DNA of 64,000 bases from Megalobrama amblycephala (Eukaryota > Chordata > Actinopteri > Cypriniformes > Xenocyprididae): assembly GCF_018812025.1 (NCBI RefSeq), contig NC_063061.1, positions 3,014,001-3,078,000 of the forward strand. The letters run 5' to 3'. This document shows, piece by piece, positions 46,795 to 56,592 of the stretch (positions are counted from its first letter, which is position 1; the number at the start of each line of letters is the position of its first letter). Below the pieces are notes generated by a model. That model worked only from the letters and a program-made list of their open reading frames with translations, did no database searches and was not told the origin of the DNA. The position numbers and the translations under genes are program-made.

Positions 46795-47164
46795 CTATAT
46801 ATGCTTAATGACTGTTTAATGACAACAGCATGCAGTAAGACTTTGTGTAAAGGTCTTTCTTTTAATTTTTGATGCATAGACTGTAGCCAAAGACTATCCC
46901 ACGTTTTGAAATTAACTCTCACTTTAAATTTTCTAATGGTTTTTAAGGATGTTAAAATGTTATATTATAGTGTTATTGTTGTTTTACTTCGTCCTTTCAT
47001 CTCCGTTTACAAACCGACATTTTATTATTACAGTCACTTTCCAATCCGTCCCTTTGCGCCACCTGGCGGTAGTTTTTTACACGCGACTGAATTTCAGTTA
47101 ACGCAACGGCCCTGCGGCGGCGGTATGCGCGGCGGTAATACCCATTTTGGTTGTCCACCTACTG
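42907..47164. mobile_element. 4.26-kb palindromic element with TA target duplication
   Basis: TA at 42905-42906 and 47165-47166. Terminal inverted repeats: CAGTAGGTGGCCATCCAAAA against the inverted right end CAGTAGGTGGACAACCAAAA, followed by CCGCC/GGCGG-rich blocks. Two internal arms of about 700 bp (about 43470-44205 and 45590-46290) are inverted copies with few differences, separated by about 1.4 kb of unique sequence. The frames at 43910-44131 (minus) and 45658-45894 (plus) are the two mirror copies of one short frame. No transposase was recognised, so it is non-autonomous or the frame is unknown. Confidence 0.85.
46711..46792. repeat. (TA)n microsatellite
   Basis: About 41 TA units in the right part of the palindromic element. 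The IY-repeat frames across it are artefacts. Confidence 0.97.
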
Positions 47165-48089
47165 TATTTTTAGTGATGTTTGTAAATTGTCTTTCTAAAT
47201 GTTTCGTTAGCATGTTGCTAATGTACTGTTAAATGTGGTTAAAGTTACCATCGTTTCTTACTGTATTCATGGAGACACAACTGTCGTTATTTTCATTTTT
47301 TAAACACGTGCAGTCTGTATAATGCATAAACACAACTTCATTCTTTATAAATCTCTCCAACAGTGTGTAATGTTAGCTTTAGCCACGGAGCACTATCAAA
47401 ATCATTCAGAATCAAATGTAAACATCCAAATAAATATTATACTTATGCGATTAGACATGCTGCATGACGAACACTTTGTGAAGATCCATTTTGAGGGTTA
47501 TATTAGCTGTGTGAACTTTGTTTATGGTGTTTAAGGCAAGCACGAGATCTTGGGGCGTGGAGCACGAGATTTAAAGGGGCCGCATACCCTGAATCGGCGC
47601 ATTTATAATGATAGGCAATTAAAAAAATTTATTAAAAAAAACTATGGGGTATTTTGAGATGAAACTTCAGACACATTCAGGGGACACTTAAGACTTATAT
47701 TACATCTTTTGAAAACATGTTCTTCGACACCTTTAAATATGTCATTTTGGTGATCAAAGATGAGTTTTAAGGGATAAAATAATTGACTACAGGGGGATTT
47801 TAATGTCAAATTTTGTAACATTTGCATTGTTTTATTTTTGTAATATCGACTATTTTCTCATCCAGTTTTTTTGAGGAGGCACTGCCTCCCTTGCCTCCTC
47901 GGAGGAAACGCCACTGCTCTGTTCCTGTTGTTTTCTCTTTGAATTTGTTTCTCTTTGAAGGTTTTGGAGTAGGCATATGAAAGGTTAGGTTTCAAGTAAT
48001 TTTTTAAAGATTAACCACTTTGTTTTGCCCTGAATCAGAAACCTGAATTGAGCTGGAGGAGGTAGCAAACCAAAAAGCACAAGTATTTA

Positions 48090-48560
48090 CACTGCCCGGC
48101 CAAAAAAAAATAAATAAATAAATAAAGTTGTCTATGTCTGAGTCATCATTACAGTGATTATTATTTTTCTAGCATGTTATATGTTTGGCAACGGTTCTTT
48201 TAAAAACACTGTTCTTTTGAAACACTGTCAAAAGATGGAGTGTGTAGCATTTAATTTCTTAAACAACCATGTATTAAGGTGTATCATGGTCATATTCCAG
48301 GATGACAATGTCAAGATTCATCAGGCTCAAATTATGAAAGAATTGTTTGGAGGAAGCATGAAGAATCATTTTCACACATGAATTGGCACTGATCTTAACC
48401 TCAGTGTAAGTTTTTGGGATGTGCTTGAGGAGACTTTACAGAGTAGACTTCACAAACCTATAGGAGATTTGAATGGAAGAAAGGCAAATTACAGGTGTCC
48501 TTTGTCATGCTACGTGAGTTTCTAGCCAACTATCAGAATGCTGTAAAGATGGCTAAGTGA
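48090..48560 (+). pseudogene. Tc1-like transposon relic
   Basis: Starts with the terminus-like CACTGCCCGGCCAAAAAAAA, then FQDDNVKIHQAQIMKE and SVSFWDVLEETLQSRL around a stop. These match the second catalytic Asp region and the segment after the Glu of Tc1 transposases. The start and most of the gene are missing. Confidence 0.65.
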
Positions 48561-48589
48561 AATTATTTTGTAGAATAAATCATGAAAAA

Positions 48590-49030
48590 TAGTAGTAAAC
48601 CACAACTTTTAATTAATATAATAGATTCTGTAATTAATCCAACATCTCATTTGTTTCTTAACCCACTGATTATTACTTGTGAAACCTTCTTGCATTCAAT
48701 TGTCCAAAAGAATTCTGATATTATATTGCAAATTAAACCTGGATCATTTGACTCATTTGTACCTCTTCCGCTAGTTTCAACCATTTTGAACCGATCTCCC
48801 TTAAATCATTAGCCAGGATTATTGGCCAGATGAAACCAAATGACTGTTCTTCAGATATTATTCCAGCTAGATTGGTAAAGCAAGCTTTTGCTGTTCTTGG
48901 ACCCAGCATTTTATCTATAATATATAGCCTTTTAACAGGGGTGGTACCTAATAATTTTATACATGCTATTGTGCAGCCTCTTTTGAAAAAAGCCAAGCTG
49001 CTGTATCTAACTATCAGCCGATTTCAAAGC

Positions 49031-49061
<31 letters not shown>

Positions 49062-50250
49062 ATCAAAGCATCTATTATGCTCTTCTGGCTGGACTTCCAT
49101 CGTATGCAGTCAAACCTCTACAAATGATTCAGAGTACTGCATCACATCTTGTTTTCAACGAGCCCAAGAGGGCCCACGTCACACCTTTGTTTATCTCTTT
49201 CCACTGGCTACCAGTTGCAGCATCTACTTCAATTAATTGATGCTTGCTTGCAGATCTACCACAGGTTCAGCACCCGCCTACTTCCACTCTTACGAGTCTA
49301 CAACCCTCCAGAAGCCTCTGATCAGTAAGTGAAGCTCAAGAAGCTCATGGTGCCATCACAGAGAGACACAAAAATAAGTCTCCAAAAACATTTTCATTCA
49401 CAGTTCCTTGCTGGTGGAATGATCTCTCCACCTTCATCTGGAATGCAGAATCCCTGACAATATTCAAAAGACAGCTGAAAACTCATCTCTTCCATGAGTA
49501 CTTAACCTCATCATAAAAATAAATAAATCAAAAAGAAAAATCCTATGCTTTCACTTTCCCTTAATCCCTCCCATTTCCATTTTATGCTACTGTAAGCAAT
49601 GTCTTAAACTTTGTATTATTGGCACTTCTTGAGTTTATTTGTCTCTCTATGACAAATCGCTTGATTGATAAAAGCATCTGCAAAATGGATAAATGTAAAT
49701 GTAAATCAAAGGTCTTAGAGAAGGTTGCTTTGAATCAAACAGACCTTTTTGTTTCAAATGAAATTCTTGAAATCTTTCAGTCAGGTTTTAGGGCATACCA
49801 TACTGGGTTGGCTTTAATGAGAGCTTTAAATTACTTACTGACTGCGGTCAACTCAGGGGCCTCAGCAGTACTTGTTTTATTGGACCTTAGCACAGCGTTC
49901 AATACCATTGACCGTGAGACAACTTTTATGACTTGAAAAGGTAGTGGGAATTCATGGTACTGCGTTCATATGCTTTAAGTCCTTTCTTTCAAATAGAACC
50001 TTTTGAGTTAATGTTGGTAAATATTATTCACAATCAGTTTTGTTGTATAGCGGGGTTCCACAAGGGTCCATTCTTGGTCCGATTCTGTTTTCTTGGTATA
50101 TGCTACGCCTTTGGGTCAATGTTTCACAAACATGAAATTTCTTTTCACTTATATGCAGATGATATGCAGGTGTATTTCCCTTTGCAGAAGCATAAGAAGC
50201 AAGTAGAGTCTCTGTTGAATTGTATACATGAACCGTGGCTGGCTCTAGGC
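48590..50250 (+). pseudogene. CR1/L2/Rex1-type LINE reverse transcriptase relic, interrupted
   Basis: Reading order: SSDIIPARLVKQAFAVLGPS, ...PNNFIHAIVQPLLKKAK, TISRFQ (corresponding to YRPISKL). It is interrupted by 49031-49706, then continues KVLEKVALNQTDLFVS, FQSGFRAYHTGLALMRALNY and LVLLDLSTAFNTID, then a GVPQGSILGPILF-like stretch in another frame and FHLYADDMQVYF with the catalytic YADD. Several frameshifts, and no endonuclease domain in view. Confidence 0.8.
49031..49706 (+). mobile_element. L2-like LINE 3' fragment inserted in the other LINE
   Basis: After a T-tract (49031-49060) come LLAGLPSYAVKPLQMIQSTA, FNEPKRAHVTPLFISFHWLPV and PWWNDLSTFIWNAESLTIFK-like text with stops. The tail ATGGATAAATGTAAATGTAAA (about 49684-49706) is the short tandem tail typical of L2 elements. 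Directly after it the interrupted LINE resumes (TCAAAGGTCTTAGAG). 5' truncated. Confidence 0.8.
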
Positions 50251-51275
50251 ATGGGCATTCACCCAAACATCTGCCTTGCCCACCCAATCAAAATTTAGGA
50301 TTTATGATTTGTGCATTGAATCAAAACAATCTGAGGTGGGCTATGCGTTGAGAAGTTTGATGAAGGGCTGTAGAATACCCAAACAATAATAATAATTAAA
50401 AATAAAATAAAATTGCAGTAGGCTAATTTTTATTTTCTTAGCTGAATATATACGGCGAGGCACGCTACACTCACGTGTTTCAGTGTATGGCAGAAAAGCA
50501 GAGGCTGGCAATCACACGGGCCAAAACAGGCCAAAAAAATGTGCATGCTATGAAGGTGCGAATTACGGGGGGTTGTAGCCTAAATTACTTGTAAATATTA
50601 ATATATACATTTCTAAAGCTCTGATTGATTTTAAAGTGCCATTTGGCCGCAGACGCATACTAAAATGGGTCATATGATGAGCAGTTAAAATTCAAGAACG
50701 TGCATTTATTGCATGGACGCCGCAAGAATATAATGCAAGTATTTAAAATGCATATGCATTGTTCATTTAAAACATTTCTGGCTTTGGCTTGCTGTTAATA
50801 CTGTTAAACTGAATGCACGAGGCAACACTGAAGTAAGAATGCGCTGTTTATCTTTGGACCAGTCACACAGAACGTGTTTTTGCAGTTAAAAGTTACGCAA
50901 GGTCTAGAGACGCCTTTTTTAAAAAAGTTGAACTTATTAAAACTCTCATATCATGAAGAGGCATGTTATAAAATCTTCAATATAAATATAGTTAAGAATA
51001 GTCCTATCTATCTACCTATCTACAGTGCTGGTCAGAATTATTTGCCCCCTTGTTAAATATGATCAAAGATGGCTGTAAAAAAAATACATCTGCTGTTTGC
51101 CAAGCTTTCGATTAAATTTCATATTTGAAATCACCATTGAAATCTGACAACTCTCATAAATTTTGTTTCTAAACACTCAAATCATGACATAACGGTATTT
51201 TTCAGGCTGGATCAAACTAATGCGCATGCGCAGTCCTAAATGCGCGTCTCTTGTGCCTCGTTTCTTGTTTCTATA
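50251..51275. other. No gene seen; transposon end fragment near 51023
   Basis: Bases 51023-51230 begin CAGTGCTGGTCAGAATTATT and look like one end of a Tc1-type element without its partner. The rest is unassigned AT-rich sequence. Confidence 0.4.
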
Positions 51276-52007
51276 GAGTGCCCCAGGGATGATGCGTTTT
51301 TGTAGGCCAACCCGGAAGTTAGCGGCGCGTGGGTTCCCTCTACTGAAAGCCTATTCATTTTTCCCATAGACTTTTGGAAAATCGCAGAAAATAAGCTCTG
51401 TGTTTAACAAAGGGTTATGACACTTACACGTTTTGTCTATCAAGATAATCTTTACAAGTTAACACAACATTTATAGATTTTGAAGCCTAAATAAAGTCGT
51501 CAGATATAAAAGGCTAACAGTAGGCTATAAACGGACTACAGCACACCATGGTCGCGGATCAACGTCGTCACCACCAAGCGTCCTCAAACTTTATTTAGAA
51601 AACAACTCTATTTAAAAACATGCTCACTGATTATGATCTGCACTGTGTATGAATACTTATCCACTTTTTCATGAGAAATGCTGTCCAAATGTCCCGTTTT
51701 TAATGATGACGTCTAAAGTCCCCGCCAAAGGAAGTAGTCCCTTTTAGCAATTTGTTAGCAACCGCCGATTTGAAGACGCAGTAAAAGTTAAAAAAATCAC
51801 AAGTGGGTTATAACTGGTGTGTTTTATGTCATAGATCAAAATGTGAAAGTATTTAGAGGCTTTGTTTACCACAGACCTTATTTCAGGCGATTTAGCAAAA
51901 ACCCATTCAAAAAACCCATAGACTTTATGGCATTGGAACCGGAAGTCCTAAAATGCTAACTCGCTTCCGGGTTTTGCCTACAAAAACGCGTCATCCCTGG
52001 GGCACTC
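51276..52007. mobile_element. Palindromic MITE flanked by TATA
   Basis: Left end GAGTGCCCCAGGGATGATGC and TTTTTGTAGGCCAACCCGGA; the right end is its inverse (GCTAACTCGCTTCCGGGTTT, GCGTCATCCCTGGGGCACTC). TATA lies at 51272-51275 and 52008-52011. 732 bases, no frame. The right TATA directly touches the next element. Confidence 0.85.
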
Positions 52008-52155
52008 TATACACAAATCCGCCGCGAACTCTATGGGCGCCGCCATCTTGCCTGCCGCCATTACTGCGTGCCTGCGAAGTGTGACGGTGTGACACTTGCC
52101 GGCCGGTGCCCTCTAATGACATTTCAATTAAAGCGCATCCTGCTCATTAAAGAAA

Positions 52156-52219
52156 ATGTCTGGTGAAAGGGAACATTGTGTAGATGATGTCAGGCAGTGG
52201 CCAAAACTTACAGATAAAG
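52156..52219 (+). pseudogene. Candidate first exon of a SWIM/YqaJ-like gene (relic)
   Basis: ATG at 52156 opens MSGEREHCVDDVRQWPKLTDK and ends at a GT donor (AAAG|GTAATT). An acceptor TTCTTACAG|GT at 53484/53485 would continue GIEDYFINHLA in phase. WP.LT..GI.DY is reminiscent of N-termini of fish SWIM-finger/YqaJ proteins. After about ten codons the sequence becomes antisense THAP, so the gene is truncated. Confidence 0.45.
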
Positions 52220-52370
52220 GTAATTTATTGACAACATAATGTAATAATGTAAAAATGTAATGTAATGTAATTAAGAAGTGTATTAATTGATGACAACAAT
52301 AAAACCGAACGCTGTCATTACTAGCTGTGTTGCTAATATGTTCACAAGCTTAAGTTTCAAATAATTATTA

Positions 52371-53441
52371 GGCCATCCTTAAAAATATTCTTGTTTGCCA
52401 TAACCCGACCGACCCTGTCAATTTAGGACCGACCAAATTAATTATTTTTTCCCCTTTTAGTCCGACAGACTTGCCGATTGTAATTGCATTAAGACCCACA
52501 GATTTTTTTTTACTCTTCAAACAGCTAATACAAATGCAATAAAATGTGAGACACACGCAATTGACGCTTTTCACATGCTCTCACGCCACACATCCATTTT
52601 CTCACGCACAGAAAAATCGCAAAGTAAAGAGGACACAGAGACCGACAGACTAGACAGAGCAGGTTACTTATGATAGAAAAAAATCTCAGCTCTCAGATTC
52701 TGTCAATTTTATTACGAAATTCAATAAATACCGTTTTGGTGCTTGTAAATGTGACATGCTAGAAATACAGATTAAAAAATATTACAACATCAAACGACGT
52801 ATAATGTTATGTTCTTGTAAACATGTTTTTCAAAATGGATTTATGTATTCACACTGTCTGAGGTAAATCTCTCAGAAATGACCGAACGCTGTCAGCTAGC
52901 AGCCCCTCACACAGAACCTGTTTTGGCTGATATGTGTACTGTATTACATCTTTATTATATTTTACTTATATCATTAAATAAAGTTGTTATTATAATAAAA
53001 AATGCATTATATTTAAATTGTTATTTTTAAATAATACTGCCAGCTGATAGGGCTCTCTGTATGTTTACAGCATTAAGTCAGGTGAGTTGTTTTTTTCTTG
53101 AGAAAAATGAATGCCTACCTTGTGTAGCCTAGCTAATATTTATCCAAATGAGTCAATATTAAATCAAATCACAATAATAATTAAATGATAATAATTGAAT
53201 AAAAATAATAAAAAAGTGTAGATTACCAGAAATTGTAGCCTACCATGTAAACATTGTAACATCATGTCACTAAACCTAATAAAATTCAGCTTAGTTACTA
53301 AAATGTTTTGACAATCACAATACACTTATTGTGATGCAATAAAAATTTTTTTTTTTTTTTTTTTACATTTTTTACGACCTACTGACCATTTTTTTATTTT
53401 TTTGGCTGTTACGGCAAACCAAAATATTTTTAAGGATGGCC
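52371..53441. mobile_element. PIF/Harbinger-like MITE with TTA target duplication
   Basis: TTA at 52368-52370 and 53442-53444. Ends GGCCATCCTTAAAAATATTC and, inverted, GGCCATCCTTAAAAATATTT, then GTTTGCC(A/G)TAAC on both sides and GACCGACC/GGTCAGTAGGTCG subterminal motifs. 1.07 kb, no frame. The 3-bp TTA target fits PIF/Harbinger. Confidence 0.85.
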
Positions 53442-53502
53442 TTAGCCACGACCAGTTGTAGCAATAAAATACATGTTCTTACAGGTATTGAAGATTATTT
53501 TA

Positions 53503-53730
53503 TTAATCATCTGGCATGCGATGAGCCATCTCGGTTATGTGTTTCATCCACTTTTGACGCACATCTTGGTCCTCCGCTCGACCAGGAACTCTGTGCAATC
53601 CGTATGGCCGTAAACATGGGCAGTCAATGTGCAACAAAGCTTCGTGGATTACACAAACGGTTTTATTCCAGGCCTGTAGTTTTGTGCTGTTGTTAAAACA
53701 ACCAACCACACAACACGCTCTGCCTGGCAT
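53503..53730 (-). pseudogene. Partial THAP-type zinc finger exon
   Basis: From ATG 53730: MPGRACCVVGCFNNST gives the first Cys pair, then DCPCLRPYGLHRVPGRAEDQ and RQKWMKHI provide the proline and tryptophan positions of a THAP domain. The second half with C..H is missing and the frame stops after MAHRMPDD without a clear donor. I read it as the right-hand first exon left over in the deleted element 52012-53878. The plus-strand frame over the same bases is probably an antisense shadow apart from its first ten codons. Confidence 0.6.
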
Positions 53731-53955
53731 CACTGGACAGCATACGTACTAAAAAAAACTATATAGCTAACATCTGCTACAGCCTACGGGACCAACACGC
53801 TACTTCTGCTACTTCCTTAGCAGCAAGGCACGCAGTAATGGCGGCGCTGCTTTACTTCTGTGTTTCGCCGGATTTGTCTATAGACCTTTTTCACAAAAAC
53901 CGGAAATACGTCATGGACGTGTAAACGTTTTTCCGCTTTGCGCTTACTCGCCAAA

Positions 53956-56198
53956 ATGTATACCGGCAGAGTGTTTTCTCTTAGCCTTTTAAATCTGCCA
54001 AAAGTCACCTTTGCAGATGTGGTAAAAATAGTGGATGCAAATTCCTCCACCAAGACCACAAAACTAGACAAAGGCTACAAATTCTTTCATGAAGAATTTA
54101 TCCACGATTACCAAGGTAAATAAAGCCAATCGCTATAATGCTAGCTAGCGTTAGCGTTTAGCAAACTACCGCAAATACCATGTTATGCTGGACATTAGTG
54201 TTCTTCATTATGTCTGAAAATGAATTGTATCACAGCGACATACATTTGTAGTTTGCATTTTTCTATAATGATAATGCTATAATATAGTATAGCTGTTTGT
54301 TTCACAATTAGATACATACAGTAAACGGTGCAATGTGTAGCATATTTTTTTACTGGCAGCACAAGTTAAGGCAGCATAAGTGAAGTTTTGTAAAACAGAC
54401 TATTTTGTTTTCCTTTTGGCATTCATAGTATCAAATGTACTCGAGGAACAGGTTGTAGTGAGAGGTAGATGCTTCAGGTCAATGAGGAAGAACGAGGAGC
54501 CTCACAAACTGGAGGTTTGATAGTAAACAGAATGCCAGTTGGCAGAAGTTCTGAAGTTGCTGCTTTGGCCTGGTGTTTAATATTCTTCTTGCTGCGGTTG
54601 CAGCCCTTTCATTTTTTTCAGTAAGTTCAGAGTAAGCGATCATGTCAACAGATGTAATGATATAATATAAGTATTGTAATCTAACACATTTGTTATTTCT
54701 TACGATTGTGTAGATCTCACTCGGAACAGAAAGGGCAAACTTAACGGCCTTTAGATGTAGTTGTGTGGCTGGAAAAGGGTTTTGCAACCATGTAGTTGCA
54801 CTCTTGTACCAGACTGCACATTTTTCACAGCTCTGCCTGCCTGTTGTTCCACCTCCTCTGGCCTGCACTAGTGAGTTACAGAGATGGCACCGACCAAGAA
54901 CACAGGTGGGTTTGTGATAAAATTAATCTACCTTGTTTCTTTTTCTATTTGTGTATCAGCATGACCATTGAACATTTGGTTACTTGCAATAATTTTTTCT
55001 AATAATTGTGTCTGTTGTTATAGCCTAACTTAACTGTTTGTTTACCTTTTAAGGGGATCCATCCTGAAGCTGCCAGTGAGCTTGTTGTGCGAAAGCCAAA
55101 AACAGTGGGCAAGAGTGGTCTGAGGTCTACACTGTACAGAGCATATTCAGGTGCCAATTCTCCCTGTATGGTTTTTATGGTTAGTAGTATTCATTTTTTG
55201 TTTGACCAATAATTGATTGTTATTATTTATCTATTTCTAAAGGACCACTTCCAGATCCTGACATTATGGCATCAGGAGCCAAACTCCGCCAGCTGCACCC
55301 CCAGTGTCTCATGGCTCTTGTTTTAGATGACTCAGAGGAGCTGGAGCTGACACCATCGAAATTTGGGCCTGTGCCACGTGGATCACCAATGTCCTATCAT
55401 TGTCCACCTGAAAAAAACACTGGCTTCATATTGCACCACATGGCTCCAGAATTCCCAACTCTTCCTTTGATGCAGCATAGTTTGTCTAGCCTGCAATTTG
55501 TGCCAACAATACATCAGCTAATGCATCTCCAATCTTTGCAAGTGTCAGCGGAAATGTCTTCTGAGTGTGAGAAGGGAACAAGAGAGCAGTCCAAATGTCC
55601 TGCATGGGCACAGCTTCGACGTTCAAGGCTGACGGCCAGTCGTTTTCGGGGTGCATGTTGCTACAAGAAGGGAAGTGTGGAGCAGGAGTCCGCAGCCAGG
55701 GCATTAGCTGCTCAAATGATCAGAGGCTCAGCGAGACAAACAACAGCAATGAAGCGTGGTTTGCTGATGGAGTCTGAGGTGCTGGCATACTATGCTGAAC
55801 TTATGCGTGTGAATGTGCTGCCTGTAGGATTCATCATTCATCCCAACTCACCACATCTTGGAGCCAGCCCAGACGGGAGGGTGTATGATCCCTCAGAATC
55901 ACCCCCATTCGGTCTTGTTGAGGTAAAATGCAGCACAAAGAATGATGTGTCTCAGGTTGCTCACCTCAAGATGCAGGATGGTAATGCCACTTTGAGGCAT
56001 TCTCACACCTATTACTGGCAGGTTCAGGGCCAATTGGCAGTGTCTGGACTGGAATGGTGCGACTTTGTCACTGACACACTGACAACATTAACTGTAGAGA
56101 GAGTATGGCGCGATAATCACTTTATTACAGAAATGAAGGAGAAACTAGATTTGTTTTATTACAACAGCTACATGGATGTGTACATTGAATCAAATTAA
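53956..56198 (+). CDS. SWIM zinc finger / YqaJ-type nuclease, five exons (496 aa)
   Basis: Predicted exons 53956-54115, 54429-54514, 54714-54905, 55054-55150 and 55243-56198, all with GT/AG borders. Phases 1, 0, 0, 1 agree, giving 497 codons with the stop. Exon 1 starts MYTGRVFSLSLLNLPKVTFA. Exon 3 holds a SWIM finger CSCVAGKGFCNH (Cys97, Cys99, Cys106, His108), likely for nucleic acid or protein binding. Exon 5 is a YqaJ/lambda-exonuclease fold: RRSRLTASRF, Glu-rich MESEV, catalytic SPDGRVY (Asp389) and LVEVKC (Glu405, Lys407), then YYWQVQGQLAVSG. Such enzymes digest or trim DNA ends. Its place in a transposon suggests a role in excision or end processing, which is inference. A possible AATAAA lies at 56435. 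Confidence 0.85.
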
Positions 56199-56592
56199 AT
56201 AATTTGTATGTTTATGTATTTTTATGTTAACTTTTTAAAAAGGCCATTGTCTGTAGCACTTAGAGGAGATAAGGTATTTAAATCATATGGATTCAGTTAC
56301 CTTTTTCTAGTGTTTTTTTTTTTTGTATTTGTACCTTTTAAAAACCTGTTCCAGTTGTATTTATTCAACTCAAATTGTAAATAAGTTATGAAAAAATACT
56401 TTCAAAAAGCTTCAAAAAAGTAGCTACTCTATGAAATAAAAAGATTCACCGTTTTGATCAAAGTTGTTTTAATTACTGATCAATTTTTACTTTTCAATAA
56501 CTATTGACAAATTGTAAATATGAAGTACAAAATGCAGGGAACCTATTAACTATTTACATATTTACATAACATTACAACATCATTTGATTAAT

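Larger units (their letters stand above)
42606..47732. mobile_element. TTAA-flanked repeat beginning AGGTGCCCTAGATTCAA, split by a palindromic element
   Basis: TTAA at 42602-42605 and 47733-47736; ends AGGTGCCC and, inverted, AGGTGTCG. The left 300 bases and right 570 bases are the two parts of one common cyprinid repeat. They join sensibly (TGATATCATGA | TATTTTTAGTG) once 42907-47164 and one TA are removed. Confidence 0.8.
41191..47799. mobile_element. TTAA-flanked element, split by a younger insertion
   Basis: Left end TTAA + AGACCCCCTGTGGTGA (41187-41206) and right end, inverted, TTAA + AATCCCCCTGTAGTCA (47784-47803) match at 12 of 16 terminal positions. Between them lies about 1.4 kb of its own left part, then the 42606-47732 element, then about 65 bases of its own right part. 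No coding frame. Confidence 0.65.
38467..47916. mobile_element. 9.45-kb hAT-type element with CTCTGTTC target duplication
   Basis: CTCTGTTC lies on both sides (38459-38466 and 47917-47924), the 8-bp duplication typical of hAT. Ends TAGTGGTGTGCGG and, inverted, CAGTGGCGTTTCC match at most positions, and both sides carry GAGGAGGCA-type subterminal blocks. Most of its length consists of other elements inserted later; its own sequence is only about 2 kb and has no transposase frame, so it is non-autonomous. Confidence 0.85.
52012..53878. mobile_element. Internally deleted relative of the THAP/SWIM-YqaJ transposon
   Basis: Interpretation from four observations. Left end CACAAATCCGCCG and inverted right end GACAAATCCGGCG match. 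Both also carry GCCGCCATTACTGCGTGCCT inside (left about 52044, right inverted about 53822-53841). TATA flanks both sides (52008-52011, 53879-53882). Inside, a plus-strand first exon resembling a SWIM/YqaJ gene lies at the left and a minus-strand THAP exon at the right, the same convergent layout as the full element next door, with the middle missing. A TTA-flanked MITE sits in the first intron. Confidence 0.6.

Noticed and set aside
46605..46922. Isoleucine/tyrosine repeat protein
   Set aside because: Translation of a (TA)n microsatellite.
54479..54868. 129-codon minus-strand frame
   Set aside because: Antisense to exons 2 and 3 of the SWIM/YqaJ gene, whose plus-strand exons have matching splice phases and a SWIM motif.
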